Shown one piece after another: positions 27,207 through 40,547 of a DNA stretch of 64,000 nucleotides. How positions within the stretch are numbered: position 1 is the first letter of the stretch; each line of letters starts with the position of its first letter. The stretch lies in contig NC_013512.1 in the NCBI RefSeq assembly GCF_000024885.1, forward strand, positions 1,240,001 to 1,304,000. Direction: 5' to 3'. Both the position numbers and the translations under genes were made by a program. A model generated the notes under the pieces. It was not told the DNA's origin. It saw only the letters and a list, made by a program, of their open reading frames with translations, and ran no database searches. Source of the DNA: Sulfurospirillum deleyianum DSM 6946 (lineage in GTDB: Bacteria > Campylobacterota > Campylobacteria > Campylobacterales > Sulfurospirillaceae).

Positions 27207-28394
27207 ATGAAACAACAATATAAAAAAATATCGTGTCAACTTTTGAGTATTTCAGAATCAAAATACTACAAAGACATAGCAAAAGAATCGCCTCCATTAA
27301 TTTATGATTTTTTACAGTATTTCTCCCCTATTTATATTAGCGAGCAAATATATAAAATAAAATCTTCTCTCAAATATTTAAAAAATTATAAAAACTTGGA
27401 TACTTCAATCAAAAAAAATATTGAATATGAACAACAATGGTCAGATAATGAAAAAATTATTCCACTTAATAATGAACTAAATTTAACCGTCAAAGAACAT
27501 GAAACAGAATTAGACGTTTATAATCGTATGAAAAAAATATATGATCACGAAGAGAATGATCAAAATAAAGAAATTGAAACTTCTATAGATTTAAAAAATG
27601 AAGAAAATCCAATGTTAAAAAAACTAGAAAAAGATTTTTTTGACACTCTTTTTATATTGGAATATTCTAAATTAACACCTGAGCAACAAGATGATATGTT
27701 TAATAAAATACTAGATATTTTAAAGCAATTTGAAATTTCATGTAAAACGAGTATCTTAGAGAGTATAAAAACTACAAAACAAGAGGATAATACAGGGTCT
27801 AGTACACACAATGAAAAAATAGAATCTATAAAAACAAAATATTTCAAACACTATGAAGATCTCAAATCAAATGAATTAACACTAAAACAAAAAACGCGAA
27901 AAAAAGAAAAAATGACAACTTTATATAAACAATTGAGTGAAGAAGTAAATTCTTCTGAAGAAGCCAAACACATTCTTGGCTATGAAAAATGTGCTCTATT
28001 ACCTATAGTTAAGAAGGAAGAACGACAAAAACAAAAAATGATAGATGAATCTACCTATGTAATGGATCAATTTCATTCAGAAAATTTTCTTTACATGCGA
28101 GAGAAAATTAAAGAAGACTTTACGCGACTCTCGAATTCTTATAAAGCATTTTTAAATACTTATAAAATAGATGACGCATTTGATCAAATATGGAAACTTA
28201 CTTTTGATCAGTGGGCAGAAGAACTTGGATATATACCTTATTGTGAAGAAGAATATCATATATATCCAAGAGAATTTTATCTTTTTGAGATAAAAGGCAA
28301 TCTACAAATTGAGCATCGATATTTACTGAGATATTATCATTTTATTCGAAATGAATGCTTTAATATACTATTAAAAATCCATAATAGAGCATAA
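27207..28394 (+). CDS. unrecognised AT-rich coiled-coil protein
   Basis: A 395-aa, very Lys/Glu/Asn-rich protein with long predicted helices (for example around 60-110 and 205-290, KTYFKHYEDL-type and RKKEKMTTLYKQLSEEVNSS) and a more globular, aromatic-rich C-terminus (about 320-395: WKLTFDQWAEELGYIPYCEE, YPREFYLFEIKGNLQIEHRY). It has no signal peptide or membrane segment. I recognise no family. It is a lone gene in the most AT-rich part of the window, between the glycosyltransferase and a tRNA 3'-end scar, which marks it as cargo of a lost integrated element. A defence role is possible but unsupported. Confidence 0.6.
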   Translation: MKQQYKKISCQLLSISESKYYKDIAKESPPLIYDFLQYFSPIYISEQIYKIKSSLKYLKNYKNLDTSIKKNIEYEQQWSDNEKIIPLNNELNLTVKEHETELDVYNRMKKIYDHEENDQNKEIETSIDLKNEENPMLKKLEKDFFDTLFILEYSKLTPEQQDDMFNKILDILKQFEISCKTSILESIKTTKQEDNTGSSTHNEKIESIKTKYFKHYEDLKSNELTLKQKTRKKEKMTTLYKQLSEEVNSSEEAKHILGYEKCALLPIVKKEERQKQKMIDESTYVMDQFHSENFLYMREKIKEDFTRLSNSYKAFLNTYKIDDAFDQIWKLTFDQWAEELGYIPYCEEEYHIYPREFYLFEIKGNLQIEHRYLLRYYHFIRNECFNILLKIHNRA

Positions 28395-28556
28395 AAAATG
28401 ACAATTTTAGATAATTAAACATTGTTATAATATGTAATATTTTATGTATTATTATACTTAAAAGTGTCAATAAAAGATGATAAAAGTATGTGTTCTTAGC
28501 TAACTATTTTTTATAAAACACCTAAATTTAAGGATTTTGAACATGTTTTTCCATGA

Positions 28557-28580
28557 GTTCGAGTCCGGCCTCAGGTACCA
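28557..28580 (+). repeat. tRNA 3'-end fragment, likely attachment-site scar
   Basis: The 24 bases from 28557 read like the end of a tRNA gene: a T-loop (TTCGAGT), the 3' half of a T-stem (CCGGC), a seven-base acceptor strand (CTCAGGT), A, then CCA. The 5' half of the T-stem and the rest of the tRNA are absent. A tyrosine-recombinase remnant starts 65 bp away. This is what an att copy left by an integrating element looks like. The parent tRNA is not in this window. Confidence 0.55.
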
Positions 28581-28644
28581 CCCTAACTCCCTAAAATACG
28601 ATATTCCAAACCTTAAACTTTACTGGTGTCAATAATTGTCAAAA

Positions 28645-29076
28645 TCATGCAATTATTTTGCTGATATCAACGGTTATTGTTCCCGTATAATGATTACGAT
28701 TGACTTCATCTGTTTCATGACCCATTTGATGAAGAATCCAATCAAGAGGCAATCCAAATTGCTTTAGCATTGTATTATGCATTCGCCTCATTTTTTGTAA
28801 ACCACCACCGCCTACAATATGAAGCTTTTTACACAATTCTTGAATAGATTGCGTAATGCTTGTTTCACTAAAATAGGGTTTGCCCTCTTTGGAATGAAAC
28901 ACATAGGTTGAAAGTCCCGTAAGCTGTCTTTGGGTTAAAAGAGCTTGTTTTGCTTGAGGGATTAAATCAATCAATCTGATCTTATCTCCTTTTGGCAAAT
29001 CAATCGTACCTTTACGCACTCTCATGCACACATTGATTTTATTTTTATCCAAATCAATATTTTCCCATTTTAATCC
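28645..29076 (-). pseudogene. tyrosine-recombinase C-terminal remnant
   Basis: Reading from about 29076 to the stop at 28645: IGLKWENIDLDKNKINV, LIPQAKQALLTQRQLTG, then MRRMHNTMLKQFGLPLDWIL and MGHETDEVNRNHYTGT, the catalytic-domain pattern with the final His and Tyr. The first catalytic arginine and everything before it are missing. The frame is open upstream only because it runs out of frame into a fused epimerase fragment. Position beside the tRNA 3'-end scar fits an integrase next to its attachment site. Confidence 0.7.
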
Positions 29077-29238
29077 TATATGGAGCACTCGATATTGAAG
29101 GATTTGGAGAATACGCATTAAATTCATCAGAGATTTTTGCTGGATTATCAATCACTTTTACAATGCAATCAACAATATCATCAATATATGTAAAATCTCT
29201 ACTCATATGTCCAACGTAAACTTCCCTCATAGCCTAAC
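29076..29238 (-). pseudogene. UDP-glucuronate-epimerase-type fragment
   Basis: From the IS boundary at 29238 toward about 29076 the minus strand encodes GHMSRDFTYIDDIVDCIVKV, IDNPAKISDEFNA and PNPSISSAPYR, which closely follows the segment of NAD-dependent UDP-glucuronate 4-epimerases just before their conserved PYRIYNIGN. The match stops exactly at PYR and recombinase sequence begins, so this is a fusion scar of about 50 codons. The start of the epimerase was removed at the IS21 copy B side. Confidence 0.7.
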
Positions 29239-29363
29239 TGTCAAGGGCGGAGTTAAAATGGGCAGTATAAAAAGCTGCTAAAAAGTAGTTTTTACAACCA
29301 AAAGCTTAAATGAGCAGATTAGTTCTGCTAAAGTCTTTTTTCAAATATATTGAAAGGAGACAG

Positions 29364-31282
<1,919 letters not shown>

Positions 31283-31340
31283 GGTTACGTTTCGTAATTT
31301 TTTTACGAAAAAACTGCTGAATTTAACTCCGCCCTTGACA

Positions 31341-31941
31341 GGTATTACCAGTAGTAGTGACAGCCATCCCCATCCCCACTGCTACAGCAGGGATGGAAGT
31401 AACGTGCATTTTATCTGTAAGCGAGGTGTCATCTCCTAAAACGGTTTCTAGCGAGATATTTGAACCTGCAATACCAACATAATTACCACTAATCTTCAGT
31501 GTATGATTTAAATTTTGCCAGTAAATCAAACCTGCATTTGTGACATGACCTATTATATCGCCGCCCAGGTTGAGGTTGAGCGTGGAAGAGGCGTCGATAT
31601 CCACATTGCCTATAAGAGCAAGAGTTGCAGGGCTGTTGAGAGTAGCACTGTTTTTAAGGAATAAACCATACCCTGTGTCATTTCCTGTAATAAGCGTACC
31701 ATCAGTAAGGGTGACATTAGAAGCATCTATATTAACCGTTTCCCAATTCACAAGAACAGCACCAGCAAGACTCTGCATTGTTTCTAGGAATGTGAAGGTG
31801 TTCATAGCGCCATCAGAATCAATGCCTAAAAGATCGACTATTTCGACCATAGGTTCTTGGTCATCCCCATAGGGGAAATAGTAGGGGTTGATGCTGTTAC
31901 TACCATCAAGCAAGGTGGCACTAGAAATATCGGCTTTTGAT
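31341..31941 (-). pseudogene. autotransporter passenger fragment between IS copies B and C
   Basis: About 200 open codons on the minus strand: ADISSATLLDGSNSINPY, then IDSDGAMNTFTFLETMQSLA, VNIDASNVTLTDGTLITGND, and ALIGNVDIDASSTLNLNLGG. These are the repeating beta-helix strands of autotransporter passengers. There is no start and no barrel. It is the continuation of the gene that begins at 34381, cut at 31941 by copy C and at 31341 by copy B. Joining across copy C with one TTGAT removed leaves the two halves in different frames. Confidence 0.8.
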
Positions 31942-31999
31942 TGTCAAGGGCGGAGTTAAATTCAGCAGTTTTTTCGTAAAAAAATTACGAAACGTAACC

Positions 32000-33918
<1,919 letters not shown>

Positions 33919-34043
33919 CTGTCTCCTTTCAATATATTTGAAAAAAGACTTTAGCAGAACTAATCTGCTCATTTAAGCTTTTGGTTGTAAAAACTACTTT
34001 TTAGCAGCTTTTTATACTGCCCATTTTAACTCCGCCCTTGACA

Positions 34044-34381
34044 TTGATAGTCATACTATCGCTACCATCCCCCAGAAGGACTTTACCAGAGAGTTTGGAG
34101 CCGCTTTCCATAGTCAGATTGGCAGAAGCGCTCAGGTCTTCGATGGCAGTGCCTGATGCATCTGAAATATCAGCTCCGCTGTTGAGGGTAATGGTGACGG
34201 GATCATAGTAATAGGAATTAGTCTGGATGCCGTTGGTCGTGGTACCAGAACAGGTATAAGTTAGACCATCGCTGGTAACACATGCAGCAAAAGCTGCACT
34301 TGAAAAAATATTGAGTAGAAACGTAGATGTAATAATGCTTAAAGAAAATCTTTTGATTTGATATTTTGAAATCTCATTCAT
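34044..34381 (-). pseudogene. autotransporter gene, 5' part, interrupted by IS21 copy C
   Basis: Starts at 34381 with a long signal peptide (KRFSLSIITSTFLLNIFSSA then AFAACV), then a passenger start: TYTCSGTTTNGIQTNSYYYD, TITLNSGADISDASGTAIED, LTMESGSKLSGKVLLGDGSD. This is typical of Campylobacterota autotransporter adhesins. The frame enters the IS at 34043 and stops soon after. The C-terminal beta-barrel is not in the window. It is divergent from the AraC-type gene at 34549, which may have regulated it. Confidence 0.82.
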
Positions 34382-34548
34382 GTTGTTATCCTCCTACCCT
34401 TTCGGAAGTTTTTTCATTATAGTCATAAATTTTATGCATGGTTTTCCTCCTTCTTGTTCAAAAACTCATAATTCTATTAATTTAAAATACCATTGTATAG
34501 CCGATGTAGTTTTTATCAAAGATAATTTGTGAGGGGAGGAATGATAAA

Positions 34549-35568
34549 ATGCGAATAGGAGATACATTAGTAGCGAGAGAAATATACATATATATTCTTT
34601 CATTTTTAAAAGATAATTATAATTTTGATGTTTCAGCGTTCAAAGTTGTACAGAAAGTAAATATAGAAGAGTTAGCGAGTATAAAAGACCCTATAATCGT
34701 TTCTTATATCACTGAATTGCTTGATGAAGCTATTGAAAAAATAGGCAGTTGTTCGTTATTATTTAAAGTAGCAAAATCGATTTTAGGCAGTGTAAATGAT
34801 CTTGGGCTTCTAGGATATATCATGCGACATTCTTCAAATTTAAATGTTGCTCTTCATCATTTACGTCACTATTACCCTCTTCTTAGCCCAAAAATAAAAC
34901 CAATTTTATGTGTTGAAGATGGTTTAATTAAACTAACTTTGATCGCAAAAAGAACTTTGCATCTTGAAAAATATAGAGCTGAAATAAATTTTGCAGTTTT
35001 ATTAGACATTTTGAATCAAATCAGTGAAAAACCAATTGTACCTGTACGGGCTATATTTCAACATTCAAAACCTTTAGGATATGATCGAACATATAATGAT
35101 ATTTTTGGAGAAAAAATATTTTTTGATAGCACTGAAAATGCACTGTATTTCGATAAATCCCAATTAAATATGCCAACACGGTATGCTAATCCTTATTTTT
35201 TTCAACTTTTTTCAACAGAAGCTAATGTGGTTTTAGAATTTAGAAATTATAAAACCTTTAAAAAGAGAGTTTGTGGATTGATTTTTTTAAATATGGGAGA
35301 ACTCGATGTCTCTTTAGAAAGTGTTGCTACAAAAATGGGAATGCACGCAAGAACGATTCAACAAAATCTTAAAAAAGAAGGTACTAGCTTTACTTTGTGT
35401 CTCAATGAAATTCGGCAAAAATTAGCGATACATTATTTACTTAAAGGATTTGATTCTGGAACAATCGCAACATATTTAGGATATGCTGAATTAAGTCCTT
35501 TTTTAGTAGCATTTAAAAAATGGTATGGTGTAACTCCTCGAACTTGGTTAGAACAGCAGAAAGCTTAA
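34549..35568 (+). CDS. AraC-family transcriptional regulator
   Basis: A 339-aa protein with an N-terminal ligand-type domain (about 15-210; layout of the OruR/'arabinose-binding' group, with GLLGYIMRHSSNLNVALHHL) and a C-terminal double helix-turn-helix (about 235-335: ESVATKMGMHARTIQQNLKK, then TIATYLGYAELSPFLVAFKK and GVTPRTW). The gene is AT-rich and lies beside the broken autotransporter gene, divergent from it with a 167-bp gap, so control of that gene is plausible. Its end overlaps the convergent bioV by 4 bp. Confidence 0.85.
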   Translation: MRIGDTLVAREIYIYILSFLKDNYNFDVSAFKVVQKVNIEELASIKDPIIVSYITELLDEAIEKIGSCSLLFKVAKSILGSVNDLGLLGYIMRHSSNLNVALHHLRHYYPLLSPKIKPILCVEDGLIKLTLIAKRTLHLEKYRAEINFAVLLDILNQISEKPIVPVRAIFQHSKPLGYDRTYNDIFGEKIFFDSTENALYFDKSQLNMPTRYANPYFFQLFSTEANVVLEFRNYKTFKKRVCGLIFLNMGELDVSLESVATKMGMHARTIQQNLKKEGTSFTLCLNEIRQKLAIHYLLKGFDSGTIATYLGYAELSPFLVAFKKWYGVTPRTWLEQQKA

Positions 35569-36077
35569 TTTTTCAGTATGTGCCCTACTTTTTTAAGGTA
35601 ATACACCGTTGCAAAGGGAATGAAAAAGTCTTTTACATGTAATGCATTGATGATGGCATCATCTTCTCCTATATAGACTTCAATATTTACGCCTCTTTCT
35701 TGTAAAGAGCGCAAATGTGCCTCATCCCACGTGTAGTGCAACAGCTCACTTAGCTCTTCGATGCTCCCTTTTTTGAAAAATGGTTGCATATCAAATGTGG
35801 AAGGATACGCACAATTTTGCATAAAATTTTGCGTATAAGCGTCACTATTTTTCGTAAAAGAGAGGGTTTGGAGTTTTTTAAATTTGGCATTTTTATCCCC
35901 AAAAAAGGCAGGAGAAAAGAGCTGAAGTGTGTCGATGCGCTCTTTACATGTAAAGGCATATTCAAACGCTTGAATCGCACCATAACTAAACCCTGCAACA
36001 CAAAAGGCACTTTTAATCAGATAAGGCTCAAACAGAGCCTCCTCATTTTTAAAACAAAAACCACTAAAGAATCGCAT
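35565..36077 (-). CDS. bioV: BioV-type pimeloyl-ACP methyl ester esterase
   Basis: A 170-aa short alpha/beta hydrolase starting [20 protein letters not shown]. The nucleophile elbow GFSYGA, the acid in YIGEDDAI and the C-terminal His in KKVGHILK form the catalytic triad. BioV is the Campylobacterota enzyme that frees pimeloyl-ACP for biotin synthesis, in place of BioH. The start at 36077 overlaps the FtsH-like gene by 14 bp; a longer reading to 36155 would be inside that gene. The position after tgt/aroB/mscS/mtaB/ftsH-like matches my memory of the Helicobacter pylori order. Confidence 0.8.
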   Translation of the reverse strand: MRFFSGFCFKNEEALFEPYLIKSAFCVAGFSYGAIQAFEYAFTCKERIDTLQLFSPAFFGDKNAKFKKLQTLSFTKNSDAYTQNFMQNCAYPSTFDMQPFFKKGSIEELSELLHYTWDEAHLRSLQERGVNIEVYIGEDDAIINALHVKDFFIPFATVYYLKKVGHILKN

Positions 36078-37725
36078 CAATAATCGCCTTAAGACGTGTA
36101 CGAGAAATGCTCTCTTGCTCATACAACTCTTGCGCAATTTTTTCCAGTGGAGCATTCATTCCTTCCAAAAAATGTTCCAATTCGGTATGGGCATTCTCTA
36201 AAATAAGCAAAATATCACTCTCATACGGAAGCAATTTTTCACCCATAGCATACTGTTCAACCATCTCTTTGGCGATTTGTGTCGCACGGTTGATATCTTC
36301 GGTGGCATTGGTGAATTTTTCATTGTATTTGAGTTTCATAGCCACCATACCCGCTAAATAGACTTTAATTTTACTTTGCATCTGCGTTTTAGACTCAATT
36401 TCTCTGTCCATATCTTTAATGCGGTCATTGACAATGCTGATTTTGTCAAACTCTATCTCAAACCAATAAGCACACAACGCTTTAGCGGCTTGATAATAGG
36501 CTTGAATTTTCTTCTCATCATCGGAAAAACTGAGCACTTTTTTCTTGCCCATCAAGACTTTTTGACGTACGGCAATAAAATCTTGAAGCTCAATGATCTC
36601 GGCATGACGGCGCAGAGCGTTAATCGCTGCTTCATTTACAAACGTCGCCAATGCCGCACCGCTAAACCCCACACTCATGGTAGCTAACGCTTCAACATCA
36701 ACATCAGATGGTTTGTTCTTCAAATATGTTTTAAGGATTTCTAAACGGTCATTTTTATCGGGTAGCGAGATAAAAATACGTCTATCAAAACGTCCTGAAC
36801 GTAGCAGTGCCTCATCAATAATATCTATTTTATTGGTCGCCGCAATAACAATCACCCCGCTACTGTCCTCAAAGCCGTCCATTTCGGTTAAAAGCTGATT
36901 GAGGGTGGCTTCCCTCTCATCGTTGCGTGTGCCACCTCGTGCACGTCCTACCGCATCAATTTCGTCAATGAAAATAATCGAAGGTGCATGCGCTTTGGCT
37001 TGTGAAAAAAGCTCTTTGACCCTCTTCGCACCCATACCCACATAAATCTGAACAAAAGTTGCTCCACTTTGGTAGAAAAAGGGTACACTCGCCTCCCCCG
37101 CAACAGCTTTGGCTATCATGGTTTTTCCTACGCCAGGAGGACCTACGAGTAAAACACCTTTAGGAAGCCTAATACCATAGCGTTTATAGACGGCTGGATT
37201 TTTGAGAAAATCCACCACTTCTTCTAGTTCTTCTTTCACGTCTTGAATCCCCGCAACATCTTTAAAACTCACCTGTGCTCGGACAGGACGTATGATGCTA
37301 CTCATAAACGGATCATAGCTCGCAAGGGCTTTTTGGTTAGCTTCTTGCTCTTTTTGGAGCTCTTCTGCTCTTTTTTTACGCGCGAACAGAAGCAAAATAA
37401 ATAAAAGTGAACCCATTACCCCCACTAGCATTAAATCTTCCATAATGGGATTACGTTTATGTACTTCGATGGGCACTTTTTTAAGCAACTCTGCCACATC
37501 AATTCCATCTTTGATGATGACATACTGCTCATGTGTGCTATACAAAACAACCTCATTCTCTTCTACGATTGCTTTTTTAATCGCCCCACTTTCTAAAAGT
37601 GCATGGTAAGTGGGTAAATCAATGATTGTTGAACCATTACGGACATACCCAAAAAGAAGCAAAATAATAAAAACACTCAACGCCATGAGCGAAAGCATGA
37701 GTTTTTGAGATTTAAAAATGGGCAT
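36064..37725 (-). CDS. FtsH-like AAA protein lacking the zinc-protease motif
   Basis: A 553-aa protein with FtsH architecture: two membrane segments (about 8-27 and 97-114), an AAA+ module with Walker A at 195-202 (GPPGVGKT), Walker B at 251-257 (IFIDEID) and a second region of homology ([20 protein letters not shown]). In the protease domain the HEAGH zinc motif is replaced by YQAAK (411-415), so it should not cleave peptides. It is shorter than FtsH (about 640). The ribosome site CAGGAGG fixes the start at 37725. By inference it is an ATP-driven membrane chaperone or a partner of the true FtsH. Confidence 0.85.
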   Translation of the reverse strand: MPIFKSQKLMLSLMALSVFIILLLFGYVRNGSTIIDLPTYHALLESGAIKKAIVEENEVVLYSTHEQYVIIKDGIDVAELLKKVPIEVHKRNPIMEDLMLVGVMGSLLFILLLFARKKRAEELQKEQEANQKALASYDPFMSSIIRPVRAQVSFKDVAGIQDVKEELEEVVDFLKNPAVYKRYGIRLPKGVLLVGPPGVGKTMIAKAVAGEASVPFFYQSGATFVQIYVGMGAKRVKELFSQAKAHAPSIIFIDEIDAVGRARGGTRNDEREATLNQLLTEMDGFEDSSGVIVIAATNKIDIIDEALLRSGRFDRRIFISLPDKNDRLEILKTYLKNKPSDVDVEALATMSVGFSGAALATFVNEAAINALRRHAEIIELQDFIAVRQKVLMGKKKVLSFSDDEKKIQAYYQAAKALCAYWFEIEFDKISIVNDRIKDMDREIESKTQMQSKIKVYLAGMVAMKLKYNEKFTNATEDINRATQIAKEMVEQYAMGEKLLPYESDILLILENAHTELEHFLEGMNAPLEKIAQELYEQESISRTRLKAIIDAIL

Positions 37726-38956
37726 AATTTGCCTCCTGCCTAATGTCATATGATTCAAGCTTGACCCACTCTTTTAGCAAATCACGTTCGCTTTGAATCA
37801 TCACTTTATTATAGAATTGGTCGTAGCCAACAAAAAAATTCTCTTTGTACTCTTCCACTAAAACCTCTAAAGGTGTGGTGTGGTTTTTTTCACGGAACGC
37901 ACGATTTTTACGCTCAATAAGTGCTTCAACTTGCTGATGCCTTATTTTGGCAATATCACCTTTGATTTCTGGCTTCATGGTACTTGAGGGTGTGCCATCT
38001 CGCTTAGAGTAGGTAAAAGCATGAATATGCGTCAGAGGAAAGCGCTCTAGGGTGCTATACGCCTCTTCCCAAATAGCCTCACTCTCTCCTGGATGTCCGG
38101 TAATAAAATCCGTTCCTAGAGCAAACCCTTTTTCGCCAAGCTCCATAAACAGCTCTAAATCACGCTTAACATTGTTGCGTCGTCGCATCAGTTGAAGCAT
38201 CGCTTCAGAAGTATGCTGAAGAGCGATATGCAAATGACGTTCTAACCATGGCTCATTTAAAATTTCTCTAAAACTCTCATCAATTTGTACAGGCTCAATA
38301 CTCCCTAAACGAATCCGCCTGACCCCTCGAATCGCACCTAAGCGTTGCACGAGTCTGCCTAAACTGCTCCCTTTATCTTTGCCATAACTTCCAATGTTAG
38401 TACCCGTAAGTACAAACTCACCATAGCCATTGAGCGCTAATTTTTCAACCTGCTCAATAATCTTCTGCTCATCTTGACTGCGTGCGTTACCCCTGACAAA
38501 GGGAATAATACAGTACGAACAGCGAAAATTACACCCCTCTTGAATCTTAATAAACGCTTTGGTTTTGCCTGTGTACTCATGCACAATCGTTTCATCGAGT
38601 GAAGTTAAATCACCGATTTGAAAAAAAGGAGTCGCATTGTGAAGCAAGGTGTTAATGGAGCGCTTCTCCGAGTGACCTAAGACGCCAAAAACTCTATTTT
38701 GAGCAAAAAGAGCCTCTCCTTTACTCATAGCGCCACACCCCGCTAAAACGACTTTTTTTCCCAGTTTGGATGCGTGATTAATGTAGCTTCTAACCCCTGT
38801 ATCTGCGCCATTGGTGACCGTGCAGGAGTTCACCACGACAATATCTGCTTCTGCCTCATGCTCCGTGACTTCAAAATCTTTGAGATTTTCCATCATCACT
38901 TGTGTGTCGTAAATGTTGGTGCGACACCCAAACGTTTTAAAAAAGACTTTTTTCAT
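37712..38956 (-). CDS. mtaB: tRNA (t6A37) methylthiotransferase MtaB
   Basis: A 414-aa radical-SAM enzyme. The N-terminal UPF0004 domain has its three cysteines (KTFGCRTN, VVNSCTVTN, LAGCGAMSKG), and the radical-SAM motif is CNFRCSYC, followed by a TRAM-like C-terminus. MtaB adds a methylthio group to t6A37 of tRNA, using two Fe-S clusters. The start at 38956 (MKKVFFKTFG) is preferred over 38977 (MMLQRVLM...) because it overlaps the mscS gene less and gives the usual N-terminus. It overlaps the next gene by 14 bp. Confidence 0.88.
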   Translation of the reverse strand: MKKVFFKTFGCRTNIYDTQVMMENLKDFEVTEHEAEADIVVVNSCTVTNGADTGVRSYINHASKLGKKVVLAGCGAMSKGEALFAQNRVFGVLGHSEKRSINTLLHNATPFFQIGDLTSLDETIVHEYTGKTKAFIKIQEGCNFRCSYCIIPFVRGNARSQDEQKIIEQVEKLALNGYGEFVLTGTNIGSYGKDKGSSLGRLVQRLGAIRGVRRIRLGSIEPVQIDESFREILNEPWLERHLHIALQHTSEAMLQLMRRRNNVKRDLELFMELGEKGFALGTDFITGHPGESEAIWEEAYSTLERFPLTHIHAFTYSKRDGTPSSTMKPEIKGDIAKIRHQQVEALIERKNRAFREKNHTTPLEVLVEEYKENFFVGYDQFYNKVMIQSERDLLKEWVKLESYDIRQEANYAHF

Positions 38957-40547
38957 CAGGACTCTTTGGAGCATCATGCATCATGTGCGGTTTTTCTTGA
39001 CGTGCTAAATTAATATTGGTCGTATGATACGCAATGGTAATATCAGATTCTTTACGAAAGGCATCCACGATTTCACTGCTAATGGTACTGCGAAGCGTTA
39101 AGGTTGCATACGAATTGGTCATATACCAACTGCTAATACAAAATCCCTGTGGCTCAATAAAGGAAAAGATTCGAGGCTCAACATTGGTATTTTTAAGGCT
39201 GTATTGACTGCGAAGCAAATTGAGTTGTTTACGAGCGATGTCGGTATACCCTTTGGCATATTTTTTGGTAATTTCACGGGCGATGTGCACTGCTTTTTTA
39301 TGGTTTGAATCAAAGGTAATAAAAATATCAATACCATCCCAAACCGTACGAATCGTTCCATGCGTATAATTCGAAATCAAACTGGTAAAAACATAATTAT
39401 TAGGCACAAAAACAATTCGTCCCGCACGCCTATTTTCACGGTAAGTGCTGATGGTAACATCTTCTAAAAGTGTCATGCGAAGGAGTGAAATATCAATAAT
39501 ATCTCCGATATACAGTAAGCCATCTTTTTGCACTTTAATGCGGTCTCCTACATGAAAACTGCCACCAAAAACGATGACCATCCACCCTAAAATGCTCATA
39601 AACCAATCTTTCATCGCAATCGCAATACCCGCTGAGGCAAATCCTAGTACGGTCACCAGATAAGAAACATTTTCAATGTACGAGAAGAGCAAAATCAACA
39701 CAATCAAAGTGACGTTGACAAAATTGATAATTTTATTGACCGTATAAAAACGGTCATTGTCGGTGATATAACGTTTTGCGGCAAACTTTAACAACAAAGA
39801 GACCACAATCACCACAATAATAAAAATACCAATATTAAACGCCCGTTTCATCTGCACAGTAATATCTTGCGTAATGCGTCCACTCGCCTCGTCCACTTTT
39901 TTTACATGTAAAGAGTAACTGGTATTGGCGATCTCCTGTGCCGTAATAAACGCATTGAGCTCTTTTTGCGCCTCATAAATCAAATCTTCATTGATAACAG
40001 AAGCTTCCATACGGTAAATTTCTTCAAGCAAACCTACTTTCTCTTTTAGTTTACCCACGAGCACACTTAATTGATCCAGCCTTGTTTTATACTCAAGGCT
40101 GTCTTGTTTGATTTTTTTGATATACGAAAGCGCTGAAATAATCGCAAAAGGATTGGTGACTTTTGGGTAACTCTCAAGCTCTAGTGGCTCAACCAGTGTT
40201 GAAAAAGGAGAGTTTTTGAACTCTTGCAAAAGTTCAATCTGCTGTTTGAGAGACTCTTGTTTACTCAGTAGTTTTTCATAACGCTCCAAAGAAGCTTTAT
40301 CTTTACCATTTTTAAATTTTTTACTCTCATGCTCAACCGTTGAGAGTTCTTCAAGGAGTTTTTGATAGTTCAAATAACTCGCATACCGTTTAAACCAAAT
40401 ATTATCTTGAATAGACGCATCAATCGCTTCTATTTTTTGACGAAAAGAGTCCATTCTTATCGTCTCTTCTAGTTTATTGGTCGTATTGGTTTCCGCCAAA
40501 AGCAGATTACATGTAAAGAAAATAAGCCATAAAATTTTTTTAGGCAT
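38937..40547 (-). CDS. MscS-family mechanosensitive channel
   Basis: A 536-aa protein with a signal peptide (MPKKILWLIFFTCNLLLAET), a long coiled-coil periplasmic region (about 25-215), several membrane helices (about 225-330), the pore-type helix LVTVLGFASAGIAIAMKDWF and the MscS beta domain with VGDRIKV. It would open on membrane tension to release solutes during osmotic downshock. It overlaps aroB by 8 bp and mtaB by 20 bp. The coiled-coil periplasmic domain makes it larger than E. coli MscS (286 aa). Confidence 0.88.
   Translation of the reverse strand: MPKKILWLIFFTCNLLLAETNTTNKLEETIRMDSFRQKIEAIDASIQDNIWFKRYASYLNYQKLLEELSTVEHESKKFKNGKDKASLERYEKLLSKQESLKQQIELLQEFKNSPFSTLVEPLELESYPKVTNPFAIISALSYIKKIKQDSLEYKTRLDQLSVLVGKLKEKVGLLEEIYRMEASVINEDLIYEAQKELNAFITAQEIANTSYSLHVKKVDEASGRITQDITVQMKRAFNIGIFIIVVIVVSLLLKFAAKRYITDNDRFYTVNKIINFVNVTLIVLILLFSYIENVSYLVTVLGFASAGIAIAMKDWFMSILGWMVIVFGGSFHVGDRIKVQKDGLLYIGDIIDISLLRMTLLEDVTISTYRENRRAGRIVFVPNNYVFTSLISNYTHGTIRTVWDGIDIFITFDSNHKKAVHIAREITKKYAKGYTDIARKQLNLLRSQYSLKNTNVEPRIFSFIEPQGFCISSWYMTNSYATLTLRSTISSEIVDAFRKESDITIAYHTTNINLARQEKPHMMHDAPKSPDEKSLF

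Noticed and set aside
28395-28644. A complete tRNA or a structured RNA gene in the gap
   Set aside because: Only the 3' end of a tRNA is present; the 5' half of the T-stem and the other arms are absent.
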